Assembly (NCBI GenBank): GCA_902826165.1
Contig: CADEDV010000012.1
Coordinates: forward strand, 40,663 to 102,593
Origin: an uncultured Bacteroidota bacterium
Lineage (GTDB): Bacteria > Bacteroidota > Bacteroidia > Chitinophagales > Chitinophagaceae
Length of the DNA stretch: 61,931 nt
Direction: 5' to 3'
The first letter of the stretch is position 1, and the number at the start of each line of letters is the position of its first letter. A program made the position numbers and the translations under genes. Of this stretch, positions 15,281 through 24,085 are shown piece after piece. The notes beneath the pieces were generated by a model that had not been told where the DNA came from, searched no databases, and was given only the letters and a program-made list of their open reading frames with translations.

Positions 15281-16885
15281 ATGTCAGTACCAACGATTAC
15301 TATCCCAACCAAACATCTATTAAAAATTGGCCTCCGGAACACGGAATCTGTTCATTACCAACTTTCACCTGAAGAATTAGTGCAGGATACATTGCGCATT
15401 GGCGAAGGTGTTTTGAATGATACCGGAGCCCTTGTTATTCAAACCGGTGAATTTACCGGACGTTCTCCTAAAGACAAATTTACCGTTAAGGATGAGACCA
15501 CTGCTGACTCTGTTCACTGGAATGATTTTAATATTCCGATTGAGTCAAAATACTTTGATGTCGTTTTTAAAAAATTTACTGAATATCTCGACCAGTTACC
15601 AGAAATATGGGTTCGTGATTGTTATGCCTGTGCAGATCCCCGCTACCGGCTAAATGTAAGAGTGGTGAATGAAAAGCCCTGGAACAACCTGTTTGCATAT
15701 AATATGTTCCTGCGCCCGGATGAAGAAGCGTTAGACAATTTTGAACCCGACTGGCATGTGATCTCCATCCCGGGATTGAAACTGGACCCCTCCGTTTGTG
15801 GCACCCGCCAGCATAATGGAGCCATCGTTTCTTTCAAACACAAAATGATCCTGATTGCCGGAACCGGTTATACCGGAGAAACCAAGAAAGGTATCTTCAC
15901 TATACTCAACTACATCTTACCACATGAAAAGAATGTATTGAGTATGCATTGCAGTGCCAACATGGGTGATGAAGGCGATACAGCGATCTTCTTTGGATTG
16001 AGCGGCACCGGTAAAACAACCCTGAGTGCAGACCCCAACCGTAAACTGATTGGTGATGATGAACATGCCTGGACCGGTGACAATATCTTTAATTTTGAAG
16101 GGGGCTGCTATGCAAAAACAATCAACCTTACCGAAGAAAAGGAACCGGAAATATTCAATGCAATACGTCCCGGAGCATTAGTGGAGAATGTCACCTTCTA
16201 TCCCGGCACCAATAAGATCAACTTTGATGATGCTTCCATCACGGAAAATACAAGGGTTTCCTATCCATTACGTTTTATAAGTAATGCACAGGAACCTTCT
16301 GTAGGTGGTTTACCTAAAAATATTTTCTTTTTGACCTGTGATGCGTTTGGTGTGTTACCGCCTGTTTCCAAATTAACAGCCGGACAGGCGATGTACCAGT
16401 TTATTTCTGGTTATACAGCAAAAGTGGCTGGCACAGAAGCCGGTGTTACAGAACCGAAACCAACTTTCAGTGCCTGCTTCGGTGCACCATTCCTTCCCCT
16501 GCATCCCGGTAAATATGCCCAGATGCTGGGACAAAAAATGCAGGAGAACAATGTAAATGTATGGATGATCAATACCGGCTGGACAGGCGGACCTTATGGT
16601 ATCGGGAACCGGATGAAACTGAAATATACCAGGGCGATGATCACCGCAGCATTGGAAGGCAAACTGGAAAATGCGCTGTTTGAAACACATCCCGTCTTTG
16701 GAGTTGCCATGCCTATTTCCTGCCCGGGTGTCCCGGCAGAAGTATTGAACCCCCGCAACACCTGGGCGGATAAAAATGCGTATGATGAAAAAGCCAAATA
16801 CCTGGCTGGTTTGTTCATTAAAAACTTTGAAAAATATGCATCTGGTGTATCTGCTGAAATTTTAGCAGCAGCACCCAAGATTTAA
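15281..16885 (+). CDS. pckA: Phosphoenolpyruvate carboxykinase (ATP)
   Basis: PckA converts oxaloacetate and ATP to phosphoenolpyruvate and CO2, the first committed step of gluconeogenesis in the cytosol. The 534-residue protein carries TGEFTGRSPKDKF, the P-loop GLSGTGKTTLSAD near residue 240, the metal-binding LIGDDEHAW, and NTGWTGGPYGIGNRM near the C-terminus. The set is specific to ATP-dependent enzymes. I choose the ATG of MSVPTITIP; a TTG 12 bases upstream is in frame but offers no advantage. Transcription is monocistronic between its own promoter and a strong terminator. Confidence 0.97.
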   Translation: MSVPTITIPTKHLLKIGLRNTESVHYQLSPEELVQDTLRIGEGVLNDTGALVIQTGEFTGRSPKDKFTVKDETTADSVHWNDFNIPIESKYFDVVFKKFTEYLDQLPEIWVRDCYACADPRYRLNVRVVNEKPWNNLFAYNMFLRPDEEALDNFEPDWHVISIPGLKLDPSVCGTRQHNGAIVSFKHKMILIAGTGYTGETKKGIFTILNYILPHEKNVLSMHCSANMGDEGDTAIFFGLSGTGKTTLSADPNRKLIGDDEHAWTGDNIFNFEGGCYAKTINLTEEKEPEIFNAIRPGALVENVTFYPGTNKINFDDASITENTRVSYPLRFISNAQEPSVGGLPKNIFFLTCDAFGVLPPVSKLTAGQAMYQFISGYTAKVAGTEAGVTEPKPTFSACFGAPFLPLHPGKYAQMLGQKMQENNVNVWMINTGWTGGPYGIGNRMKLKYTRAMITAALEGKLENALFETHPVFGVAMPISCPGVPAEVLNPRNTWADKNAYDEKAKYLAGLFIKNFEKYASGVSAEILAAAPKI

Positions 16886-16914
16886 GATACAACCTGGACG
16901 GTTGTTTTCGTTGG

Positions 16915-16946
16915 CCCCGGCAGACTTTGATGTTGCCGGGGTTTTT
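16915..16946 (+). terminator. pckA terminator
   Basis: CCCCGGCA (16915-16922) pairs with TGCCGGGG (16934-16941), followed by TTTTTATTTT. Confidence 0.85.
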
Positions 16947-17010
16947 ATTTTCTTTAACGGGGACCAGTAGGAGGCATAAAATTTTTATAGCGACCTTACG
17001 TTCATAAATT

Positions 17011-17562
17011 ATGCAAACAGCACTTATTAAGTACTTCCCTGTAATTGCGCTATTGTTTTCATCTCCGGCAGTTGTTGCCCAGGACAGTAATGAAGAAACG
17101 ATTGAATGGAGTGCTTCCCGTAAGCTTACCTGGTCTGATTATAAAGCCAAACCCAATCCCGCTTCAGATGCTGCAGCCACCACCACCACTTATGTGGGCA
17201 TCGAATACAAGATCAGTAACGACAATTTCAGCTATTTCATTCATTGCCGTTTTTCAAAAGACCGTTCCTGGGGATTGCATAAAACAGATTATATACTAAG
17301 CCATGAACAGGGTCATTTTGATATCGCAGAGCTATTTGCCCGCAAGCTGCATAAAGAAATGAGCAACTACACGTTCAATAAAAGATCTTTTCAGAAAGAC
17401 CTGAAAAAGATCTACGATGCTATCATGAACGAAAGAGAATCAACGCAGAACCTCTACGATAAAGAAACCAATCACAGCATCAATAAAGAAAAACAAGCCG
17501 AATGGCTGAAGAAGATACAATTCCTCCTCAAAGAGTACAGCGATTATGCCAATTATCCCTGA
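17011..17562 (+). CDS. Exported DUF922-like protein with HExxH motif
   Basis: A 183-residue exported protein with a signal peptide (MQTALIKYFPVIALLFSSPAVVA). The mature part contains LTWSDYKAKPNPASDA and, near residue 104, YILSHEQGHFDIAELFARKL, i.e. an HEQGH zincin-type motif followed by helix. This is the arrangement of DUF922 (predicted metalloproteases, unproven). A charged helical C-terminus follows. Whether it cleaves proteins is unknown. It is convergent with the M28 gene, with only four bases between stop codons. Confidence 0.75.
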   Translation: MQTALIKYFPVIALLFSSPAVVAQDSNEETIEWSASRKLTWSDYKAKPNPASDAAATTTTYVGIEYKISNDNFSYFIHCRFSKDRSWGLHKTDYILSHEQGHFDIAELFARKLHKEMSNYTFNKRSFQKDLKKIYDAIMNERESTQNLYDKETNHSINKEKQAEWLKKIQFLLKEYSDYANYP

Positions 17563-17566
17563 CGGC

Positions 17567-18850
17567 TTATCTTAACTCTTCCACTTTAACCCTCGACGGA
17601 GTTTCTTTGCCGGCAATAATTCCTTTTGCACTCAGGGCAATTGAACGGATGATCATGGTCATATTCTCCATATCCAGGGTTTCTACATGATCGGATACTT
17701 TATGATAGTTGGGCTCACTATCCATCTTAGAAGTGGAAATTGTATGCGCCGGAACACCCAGTCTTGCCAGGGTGGCATTATCAGAACGATAGAATAATTG
17801 CTGTGTCGGGTAAGGATCAGGATAAAAAGTAAACCCGGTACCCACCAGATTCTTCTCGAGGATCAATCCCATATCGGTCTTTTCATAGCCGGTGATATAA
17901 GCAGAATTCTTTCCCCATTTACTTTCTGTGCCGATCATTTCAATGTTGAGCATGGCCATCACTTTAGCGGGACCGAATTGGCGGGAAAAATATTGTGAGC
18001 CATAACCACCCACTTCCTCTGCGGTAAATGCAGCGAACACAATGGTTCTTTCATTATTATCTAATGCCTTAAAATATTTTGCCAGTAAAATAACGGCAGT
18101 GGTGCCGGCAGCATCATCATTGGCCCCATTGAAAATAGAATCACCACCAACAGGCTTGCCTACACCAATATGATCGTAATGCCCGGAGAATACCACAAAC
18201 TCATCCTTCTTGCTTTTCCCCGGCAGGATACCCACAACATTGGCGAGTTGCTGTTCTGTTATTTCATGTTTGGCCTCAATGGAATAATTTTTTGGGGAAC
18301 TATTGCTAAGGATAAATACAACCGATTTATCCGTTTTAAAAATGGAACGTTTAAAAGCAGCTAATCTTGGAAAATCCGCTGCCAGACTTTCATCCACCAA
18401 CACTACCAGGTTTTTACTGGCATTGACGAATACGCCGGCTTCACGGCGAAGATTACCACCTGCTTTTATAAAGACTGTCTCATAACCCGATGACTGGTCA
18501 ATTTTCAATGCCGGCGTGCAGGTAACTACAATGATATTCTTCTGCTCTATCGCAACATCATCCAGCTTTGCTGTGGCACTGATAAACTTAGGCCGCACCA
18601 TTGCAAAAGCCTGTTTAAAATCTGCATTCCCTGTAGCCGGATTTAAACCTGCCTGTTTAAATTCAGCAGCAATAAAATCCGCGGCTTTATCAATCTCCGG
18701 TGAGAAAGTGCGGCGGCCCCGCATCTCATCCGAAGCCAAGAACCGTTCAATACGATTGGCCTCTTTTGTTGTGATAATGTCTTCGATCTTTTGCGCCCAT
18801 AAAAAAGAGGTTGTTGTTATCAACAACCCCATTAACATATATTTCTTCAT
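17567..18850 (-). CDS. Second M28 family metallopeptidase (exported)
   Basis: A 427-residue M28 aminopeptidase with signal peptide (MKKYMLMGLLITTTSFLWA). Zinc-site motifs: FSGHYDHIGVG, GANDDAAGTTA, FTAEEVGGYGS, NIEMIG and a late histidine in VPAHTIST. A PA-like insert lies between about residues 95 and 200. It follows the LytTR response regulator by 32 bases on the same strand and is probably the last gene of the LytS-LytTR-M28 transcript. It is paralogous to the M28 gene at 9706-10851, though the two differ clearly in the spacer sequences. Confidence 0.92.
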   Translation of the reverse strand: MKKYMLMGLLITTTSFLWAQKIEDIITTKEANRIERFLASDEMRGRRTFSPEIDKAADFIAAEFKQAGLNPATGNADFKQAFAMVRPKFISATAKLDDVAIEQKNIIVVTCTPALKIDQSSGYETVFIKAGGNLRREAGVFVNASKNLVVLVDESLAADFPRLAAFKRSIFKTDKSVVFILSNSSPKNYSIEAKHEITEQQLANVVGILPGKSKKDEFVVFSGHYDHIGVGKPVGGDSIFNGANDDAAGTTAVILLAKYFKALDNNERTIVFAAFTAEEVGGYGSQYFSRQFGPAKVMAMLNIEMIGTESKWGKNSAYITGYEKTDMGLILEKNLVGTGFTFYPDPYPTQQLFYRSDNATLARLGVPAHTISTSKMDSEPNYHKVSDHVETLDMENMTMIIRSIALSAKGIIAGKETPSRVKVEELR

Positions 18851-18882
18851 TGTTTTCGTTTCTGCTTTTTATTCAATCAATC

Positions 18883-19611
18883 TTATAAACTCATCATTTC
18901 TTTGAACTTCACCGTTTGCCGGCGGCTCACTTCTATTTTCTCACCACCTTTTAACTCCAATAATAGACCACCATTGAAATAGGGTTCAATCTTCTCGATC
19001 ATCCGCAGGTTCACAATATGCTTGCGGTTGGCCCGGAAAAAGAATTTTTCATCCAGTCTTTCTTCCAGTGCATTCAGCGATTTTAGTATTAGCGGTTTAT
19101 TCGGGCCAAAAAATACTTTAGCATAATTGCCAACGCTTTCAAATAAGCGGATCTCGTTCAGTTTTACAAACCAGCATCGTTCACCATCTTTTACAAATAC
19201 CTGGTCATGTTCTCCGAGGATACTATTGTTGATATTCTCTGTCAGCGGTCTCGCCTCTTTATTCTCCGCCAGATGTAATTTCTGGATCGCATCAGCGAGT
19301 CGCTTGGGTTCTACTGGTTTCAGCAGGTAATCCAGTGCATTTACTTCGAATGCTTTTAAAGCAAATTCATCATAGGCAGTTGTAAAGATCACCTGTGGCG
19401 AACGTTCCAGGTCAGACAACATATCAAACCCTGTTTTACCGGGCATCTGGATGTCTAAAAAAATAAGGTCTGGCCGCTGGCTTTCGATTTTACTGATCCC
19501 TTCTTCGGCATTCGCTGCTTCATCAATTACTTCCACTTCCGGGAATTCCTGTAACAGCTTTTTAAGTTCGGCCCGGGCCAGTCGTTCATCATCGATAATA
19601 ATTGCTCTCAT
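18883..19611 (-). CDS. LytTR-family response regulator
   Basis: A cytoplasmic transcription factor. From the ATG at 19611 (MRAIIIDDERLA) the receiver domain has D7-D8, phosphoacceptor D53 in LIFLDIQMPG, a threonine in VIFTTAYDE and lysine in YLLKPVEP. A LytTR DNA-binding domain follows (about 140-240) with FVKDGERCWFVKLNEIRLFES, then RANRKHIVN. An upstream in-frame ATG at 19635 would overlap the kinase gene and adds residues before the canonical start. It pairs with the LytS-type kinase 11 bases upstream. Confidence 0.92.
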   Translation of the reverse strand: MRAIIIDDERLARAELKKLLQEFPEVEVIDEAANAEEGISKIESQRPDLIFLDIQMPGKTGFDMLSDLERSPQVIFTTAYDEFALKAFEVNALDYLLKPVEPKRLADAIQKLHLAENKEARPLTENINNSILGEHDQVFVKDGERCWFVKLNEIRLFESVGNYAKVFFGPNKPLILKSLNALEERLDEKFFFRANRKHIVNLRMIEKIEPYFNGGLLLELKGGEKIEVSRRQTVKFKEMMSL

Positions 19612-19621
19612 GTGACTTGTT

Positions 19622-20701
19622 TTAATTAGCATCAAAAGGTATCATTACCCTGGCTTCCACCAGTGATGGCGAAAGCTGTCTAATCTCAAATTTAGCTTTA
19701 TCTCCGTATAAAAGATTCAGGCGGTTGGTGGTACTTGAAATTCCAAATCCTTCGTTGCTGGAGGAATAGCCGTTCAGGTAACCCGTATTTTGAACAGCCA
19801 GTTCATGATAGGCTCCTTTAAAATCAGAAATAATACGGACAACCCCACCCCCGATCTGCTTGCTGATACCATGTTTGATAGCATTTTCAACCAGGGTTTG
19901 CAGCATCATCGGTGGCACCGGCTGATCCAGGGTGTCTTCATCAATTTCATACTCTACCCGAAGCCGGTCTTCAAAACGCATATTCTCCAAGGCCAGGTAA
20001 TCCTTTACAATATTCAATTCCCGTTCAAAAGGCACCCTTTCCACTTTATCTGTCTGCATACTGCTGCGCAGAATATTGCTCAATTCAGTAACAGCCGCCC
20101 TGGCTCTTTGTGGATTTTCATCCACTAATGCCCGGATACTGTTCAAAGAATTAAAAATAAAATGCGGGTTAATATGTGCTTTGATCGTTTTTAATTCAAG
20201 GTCCCTGACCAGGGCTTCCAGTTTCAGCGTATCTAATTGTTGTCTCCTGCTTTTTTCTACATAGTGATAGACAAAATAGATCAGGTTCCAGATAAAGAAT
20301 AAGAGGAAATATAAAAAAGCATTGTTCAGCACCAGCAACCAGATATTAAACCAATAACTATAGCCTTTCCTGTTGAGGAGTTCTGTATCGTTATTTTTTA
20401 ACAGGCCCGTCAGCACCAGTGTTTCCACATACAAAAAAGAAACAAAAAAAGCCAGGGCAAATGTGATGATGAAAAATTGAAATATCTGGGAGTTCAGATT
20501 TTTTTGCAACAGGCCCAGCCGGATGATAACCACCCGCATCAGGTGAGAACAAAATACGCCAAGGGCTAAAAAGACGCCAAGCCGCAGAAAAAAGGTGGTC
20601 TTCAACTGGTCGAACGAAAAAGCGAAAAAGATATAGATTAGGGCAAAACTTCCCCAACCTATCGCCTGGAACAACCAATATCGTCCATTTCCGTATCTCA
20701 T
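19622..20701 (-). CDS. LytS-type sensor histidine kinase
   Basis: A membrane sensor kinase with four to five N-terminal helices (about residues 10-150), a short coiled linker, and a His_kinase domain of the LytS/YehU type: AHINPHFIFNSLNSIRALVD holds the phosphoacceptor histidine. The HATPase region has PPMMLQTLVENAIKHGI and NEGFGISSTTNRLNLLYG. It phosphorylates the LytTR regulator encoded immediately downstream. The signal it senses is unknown. I choose the ATG at 20701 (MRYGNGRYW), which is preceded by a canonical promoter; an ATG at 20728 is an alternative. Confidence 0.9.
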   Translation of the reverse strand: MRYGNGRYWLFQAIGWGSFALIYIFFAFSFDQLKTTFFLRLGVFLALGVFCSHLMRVVIIRLGLLQKNLNSQIFQFFIITFALAFFVSFLYVETLVLTGLLKNNDTELLNRKGYSYWFNIWLLVLNNAFLYFLLFFIWNLIYFVYHYVEKSRRQQLDTLKLEALVRDLELKTIKAHINPHFIFNSLNSIRALVDENPQRARAAVTELSNILRSSMQTDKVERVPFERELNIVKDYLALENMRFEDRLRVEYEIDEDTLDQPVPPMMLQTLVENAIKHGISKQIGGGVVRIISDFKGAYHELAVQNTGYLNGYSSSNEGFGISSTTNRLNLLYGDKAKFEIRQLSPSLVEARVMIPFDAN

Positions 20702-20741
20702 AGCAGCAAATCTAACCATTCCGGTCACCCCGGATAGCCCC

Positions 20742-20773
20742 TAAATATACCAGTGGGGAATTGGTTTTACAAA
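20742..20773 (-). promoter_or_regulatory. Promoter of the LytS-LytTR-M28 unit
   Basis: On the minus strand, TTTG (20773-20770), 20 bases, then TATATTTA (20749-20742), one base from TAnnTTTG. It lies about 40 bases before the kinase ATG at 20701. Confidence 0.55.
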
Positions 20774-20905
20774 TGGGAGGCTGAAGTCACCCGTTTGTTG
20801 CCAAAAACATTGACCGAACTCAACCTCCTGCCGTTTAAATTGTTAGACATTCTTTACCAAAAGGCTCAGCCGAAAATACTACTTTTACAACGTTAAACTT
20901 GATGC

Positions 20906-22843
20906 ATGGAAATCACACCCGGTCCTTTGCTAAAAACCATTGATTCACCCGCCGACCTGAAGAAACTTCCCCGTGAAAAACTTCACCAGGTTTGTGATGA
21001 ATTAAGGCAATACATTATTGACGTTGTCAGTGTTCATGGCGGACACTTTGGAGCCAGCCTGGGAGTAGTAGAACTCACCACTGCCCTCCATTACGTTTAC
21101 AATACCCCTTATGACCAACTGGTCTGGGATGTAGGCCACCAGGCCTACGGACACAAGATATTAACCGGCCGCCGTGATAATTTCCCTACCAACAGAAAGT
21201 ATAATGGCCTCAGTGGCTTTCCCAAAAGAAGCGAAAGTGAGTACGATACATTTGGTGTGGGACACTCTTCCACTTCTATCTCTGCCGCACTGGGAATGGC
21301 CATGGCTGCTAAATACAAAGGGGAGAAGGACAGGAAAGTCGTTGCGGTTATTGGCGACGGGGCTATGACAGCAGGCCTGGCCTTTGAAGGAATGAACCAT
21401 GCCGGCGTGGCAGATTCAGATATGCTGATCATTTTGAATGATAATTGCATGGGCATTGACCCGAATGTGGGAGCACTCAAAGAATACTTAACTGATATCA
21501 CTACATCGCCGACTTACAATAAAGTAAAAGATGATGTTTGGAAGCTGATGGGCAAATTACCTGTCGGTAAACATTTCAGCAGGGCGATGGCCCATAAACT
21601 AGCCGAAGGGATGAAAGGTATGGTCAGTAGCAGCGCTAATCTCTTTGAAGCATTAAAACTCCGCTATTTTGGCCCGATTGACGGTCACAATGTGGCAAAA
21701 CTAGTCGATACATTAAAAGATCTTCGTGAAATTCCCGGTCCCAAGATCCTGCACATCATCACGACCAAAGGAAAGGGCTATGCACTGGCTGAAAAAGATC
21801 AGACCAAGTGGCATGCACCCGGTTTGTTTGATAAAGTGACCGGCGAAATACAGAAGAAACAATACGACTTGCCCCAACCTCCCAAATACCAGGATGTATT
21901 TGGCTATACGATGATCGAGTTGGCGGAGCAAAATGATAAGGTATTTGGTATCACTCCTGCCATGCCTTCAGGTTCTTCCTTAAAATTCATGATGGAGAAA
22001 ATGCCGCACCGGGCTTTTGATGTGGGTATTGCAGAACAACATGCGGTAACGGTCAGTGCCGGTATGGCCACACAGGGGATGAAAGTGTTCTGTAACATCT
22101 ATTCTTCCTTCATGCAAAGAGCTTATGACCAGGTGGTGCATGATGCGGCAATCCAAAAACTGCCGGTGATCTTTTGCCTGGACCGTGCAGGTTTAGTAGG
22201 TGATGACGGACCTACCCATCATGGTTGTTATGATATTGCTTATTTCCGTTGTATCCCAAATATGATCATCAGTGCCCCGATGAATGAAAGTGAACTGCGC
22301 AACCTGATGTTCACGGCACAATTAGATAGCACCAAACTTCCCTTTGTGATCCGTTACCCGAGAGGAGAAGGTACAATGCCGGAATGGAAAACCGAGATGA
22401 AAGAGATCTCTATCGGCACCGGAAGAAAACTAAAAGAAGGAAAAGATATTGCCATTCTTTCTATTGGCCATCCCGGCAATTTTGCCGCAGCAGCCATCCG
22501 TGAGTTAAGAAATGACGGGTTGAACCCCGGCCATTATGATATGCGTTTTGTAAAGCCGCTTGATGAAGTGTTATTGCATGAAGCCTGCCGGCAATATCCA
22601 AAACTGATCACCGTGGAGGACGGAACGGTGGAAGGTGGTTTCGGCAGTGCGATTCTAGAATTCATGGCCAAACATGGTTACAAGAACGACGTAAGAATCC
22701 TGGGTATTCCAGACAGGCTGGTGGAGCATGGCACCCCTAAAGAGCTGCACCGTGAATGTGGCTATGATGCTCCTGCTATTGCTGATGCGGTGAGGGATAT
22801 GATGAAAGTAAACGTCAACATTAGTCAATCTGTTCTCCAATAA
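20906..22843 (+). CDS. dxs: 1-deoxy-D-xylulose-5-phosphate synthase
   Basis: Dxs joins pyruvate and glyceraldehyde-3-phosphate, using thiamine diphosphate, to start the MEP isoprenoid pathway. The 645-residue protein has the three transketolase-like domains: GGHFGASLGVVELTTAL near the N-terminus, the TPP-binding GDGAMTAGLAFEGMNHAG, ILNDNCMGI, GPIDGHNV, then the central domain with DVGIAEQHAVTVSAGMA and DRAGLVGDDGPTHHG, and the C-terminal domain with TVEDGTVEGGFGSA. Length and motifs are complete. It is likely monocistronic, followed by an A/T-rich hairpin. Confidence 0.97.
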   Translation: MEITPGPLLKTIDSPADLKKLPREKLHQVCDELRQYIIDVVSVHGGHFGASLGVVELTTALHYVYNTPYDQLVWDVGHQAYGHKILTGRRDNFPTNRKYNGLSGFPKRSESEYDTFGVGHSSTSISAALGMAMAAKYKGEKDRKVVAVIGDGAMTAGLAFEGMNHAGVADSDMLIILNDNCMGIDPNVGALKEYLTDITTSPTYNKVKDDVWKLMGKLPVGKHFSRAMAHKLAEGMKGMVSSSANLFEALKLRYFGPIDGHNVAKLVDTLKDLREIPGPKILHIITTKGKGYALAEKDQTKWHAPGLFDKVTGEIQKKQYDLPQPPKYQDVFGYTMIELAEQNDKVFGITPAMPSGSSLKFMMEKMPHRAFDVGIAEQHAVTVSAGMATQGMKVFCNIYSSFMQRAYDQVVHDAAIQKLPVIFCLDRAGLVGDDGPTHHGCYDIAYFRCIPNMIISAPMNESELRNLMFTAQLDSTKLPFVIRYPRGEGTMPEWKTEMKEISIGTGRKLKEGKDIAILSIGHPGNFAAAAIRELRNDGLNPGHYDMRFVKPLDEVLLHEACRQYPKLITVEDGTVEGGFGSAILEFMAKHGYKNDVRILGIPDRLVEHGTPKELHRECGYDAPAIADAVRDMMKVNVNISQSVLQ

Positions 22844-22851
22844 ATAGTCTG

Positions 22852-22889
22852 AGAAAAACTTAAGTTCCTTAAGGATTTTAAGTTTTTCT
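22852..22889 (+). terminator. Hairpin after dxs
   Basis: A perfect 12-base stem (22852-22863 with 22878-22889) with TTTTTCTTT on its 3' side and a self-complementary CCTTAAGG in the loop. Probably the dxs terminator; it lies only 12 bases before the first possible start of the next gene. Confidence 0.6.
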
Positions 22890-22900
22890 TTAGATCGGAT

Positions 22901-23590
22901 ATGGAATCTTTACCGTTAGGTGTCTCACCAACTGCAAACGGTATGAAGAAATTAGTCATCACTGCCACAATAATTCTCTCTCTTGGGTTAATAGCCTATG
23001 CCTGGCTATCGGGTTCAGGCACATTGAAAAAAATAGCCCCAAAACTCCCTGTTGCTGCTGATAAGGAAAAAGGGATCAGTACAACCACCCTTCAGAAACT
23101 AAAAAATAAAGCAGTTCTCGCCAAGTCATTTACGGAACAGAATAATTACAACGGGCAAATTTGCTTCCTGGTGGATATGAGCCTGCCATCTTCCCAAAAT
23201 CGTTTTTTTGTTTACAACCTGAAAAAGGACACCCTTCAAAACAGCGGGTTGGTTACGCATGGCCGCTGTAATGAGAACTGGCTGGAAGGGAGAAAATATG
23301 GCAATACTGTTGGTTGTGGTTGTACTTCATTGGGGAAATACAAGGTCGGGTATTCTTACAATGGCCGTTTTGGTCTTGCCTTTAAATTGTACGGACTGGA
23401 TAAAACAAATAATAAAGCTTTTGAGCGATATGTAGTGCTGCACGGGCATGACTGTGTTCCGGAAACGGAAACAAATGAGGAGATATGCCAGAGTGATGGA
23501 TGTCCTACTGTTGCCCCTGGATATTTATTGCAGTTAAAACCAATCATCAATGCGTCCAAAAAACCTGTCCTGCTCTGGATATTTGAGTAA
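22901..23590 (+). CDS. Murein L,D-transpeptidase-like (YkuD_2-type) protein
   Basis: A membrane-anchored or exported protein of the L,D-transpeptidase catalytic domain family. A single N-terminal helix (KKLVITATIILSLGLIAYAW) is followed by a linker and a domain with CFLVDMSLPSSQNRFFVY, THGRCN, GCGCTSLGKYKVGYSY, YVVLHGHDCVPE and SDGCPTVAPG, where C201 is the candidate nucleophile. Enzymes of this superfamily crosslink or modify peptidoglycan; activity of this subfamily is not proven. The ATG at 22943 (MKKLVIT) is an equally good start and would give a shorter cytoplasmic tail. Confidence 0.8.
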   Translation: MESLPLGVSPTANGMKKLVITATIILSLGLIAYAWLSGSGTLKKIAPKLPVAADKEKGISTTTLQKLKNKAVLAKSFTEQNNYNGQICFLVDMSLPSSQNRFFVYNLKKDTLQNSGLVTHGRCNENWLEGRKYGNTVGCGCTSLGKYKVGYSYNGRFGLAFKLYGLDKTNNKAFERYVVLHGHDCVPETETNEEICQSDGCPTVAPGYLLQLKPIINASKKPVLLWIFE

Positions 23591-23605
23591 AGCCATGAAA
23601 ACAAA

Positions 23606-23637
23606 AAATGCCATCCTGGTGATGCGGGATGGCATTT
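23606..23637. terminator. Bidirectional terminator
   Basis: An 11-base stem (23606-23616 with 23627-23637). On the minus strand it is followed by a T-rich run, so it best serves the osmC-like gene; on the plus strand it can also end the L,D-transpeptidase-like gene. Confidence 0.75.
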
Positions 23638-23655
23638 GCTATTTAAGAAAGCAGT

Positions 23656-24063
23656 TTATACCAAACTGGCTTCCATTGTAATATTTGTATTCAGCAATTT
23701 GCTGATCGGGCAGTTGGCTTTTGCATCCGCAGCACACTCTGCAAATTTTGCGGCATCAATACCGGGAACAGATGCTGTTACTTCCAGGTGGCTTTCAGTG
23801 ATAACACCATCAAGTGTAATGGTACATTTCGTATCAATATTATCGGCCGTAAAACCTGCTGCATTCAGTACAAAACTCAGTTTCATCGTAAAGCAACCAG
23901 CATGTGCTGCTGCAATCAATTCTTCAGGATTTGTACCGATACCTTCTTCAAACCGGCTTTTGAATGAGTACTGGGTATCTTTCAATACACCTGACTGTGT
24001 GGTGTTGGTGCCTGTACCTTCTTTGCCGGTGCCTTTCCAATTTGCTGTAGCGTAACGTTTCAT
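23656..24063 (-). CDS. OsmC family peroxiredoxin
   Basis: A 135-residue cytosolic thiol peroxidase that reduces organic hydroperoxides. The two catalytic cysteines are in place: C57 in AAHAGCFTMKL and C118 in KANCPISKLL. The N-terminus YATANWKGTGKEG and the FEEGIGTNPEELIAAA block are of the OsmC rather than the Ohr subgroup. It is a single gene closed by the terminator at 23606-23637; scpA is 22 bases upstream on the same strand and could be co-transcribed. Confidence 0.93.
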   Translation of the reverse strand: MKRYATANWKGTGKEGTGTNTTQSGVLKDTQYSFKSRFEEGIGTNPEELIAAAHAGCFTMKLSFVLNAAGFTADNIDTKCTITLDGVITESHLEVTASVPGIDAAKFAECAADAKANCPISKLLNTNITMEASLV

Positions 24064-24085
24064 AATTAAAGTATTTTAGTTGTTG

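Noticed and set aside
20729-20905. A palindrome like the TACCAC/GTGGTA site upstream of the LytS gene
   Set aside because: Only a loose CCCC...GGGG pair is present; the arms do not match the response regulator sites.
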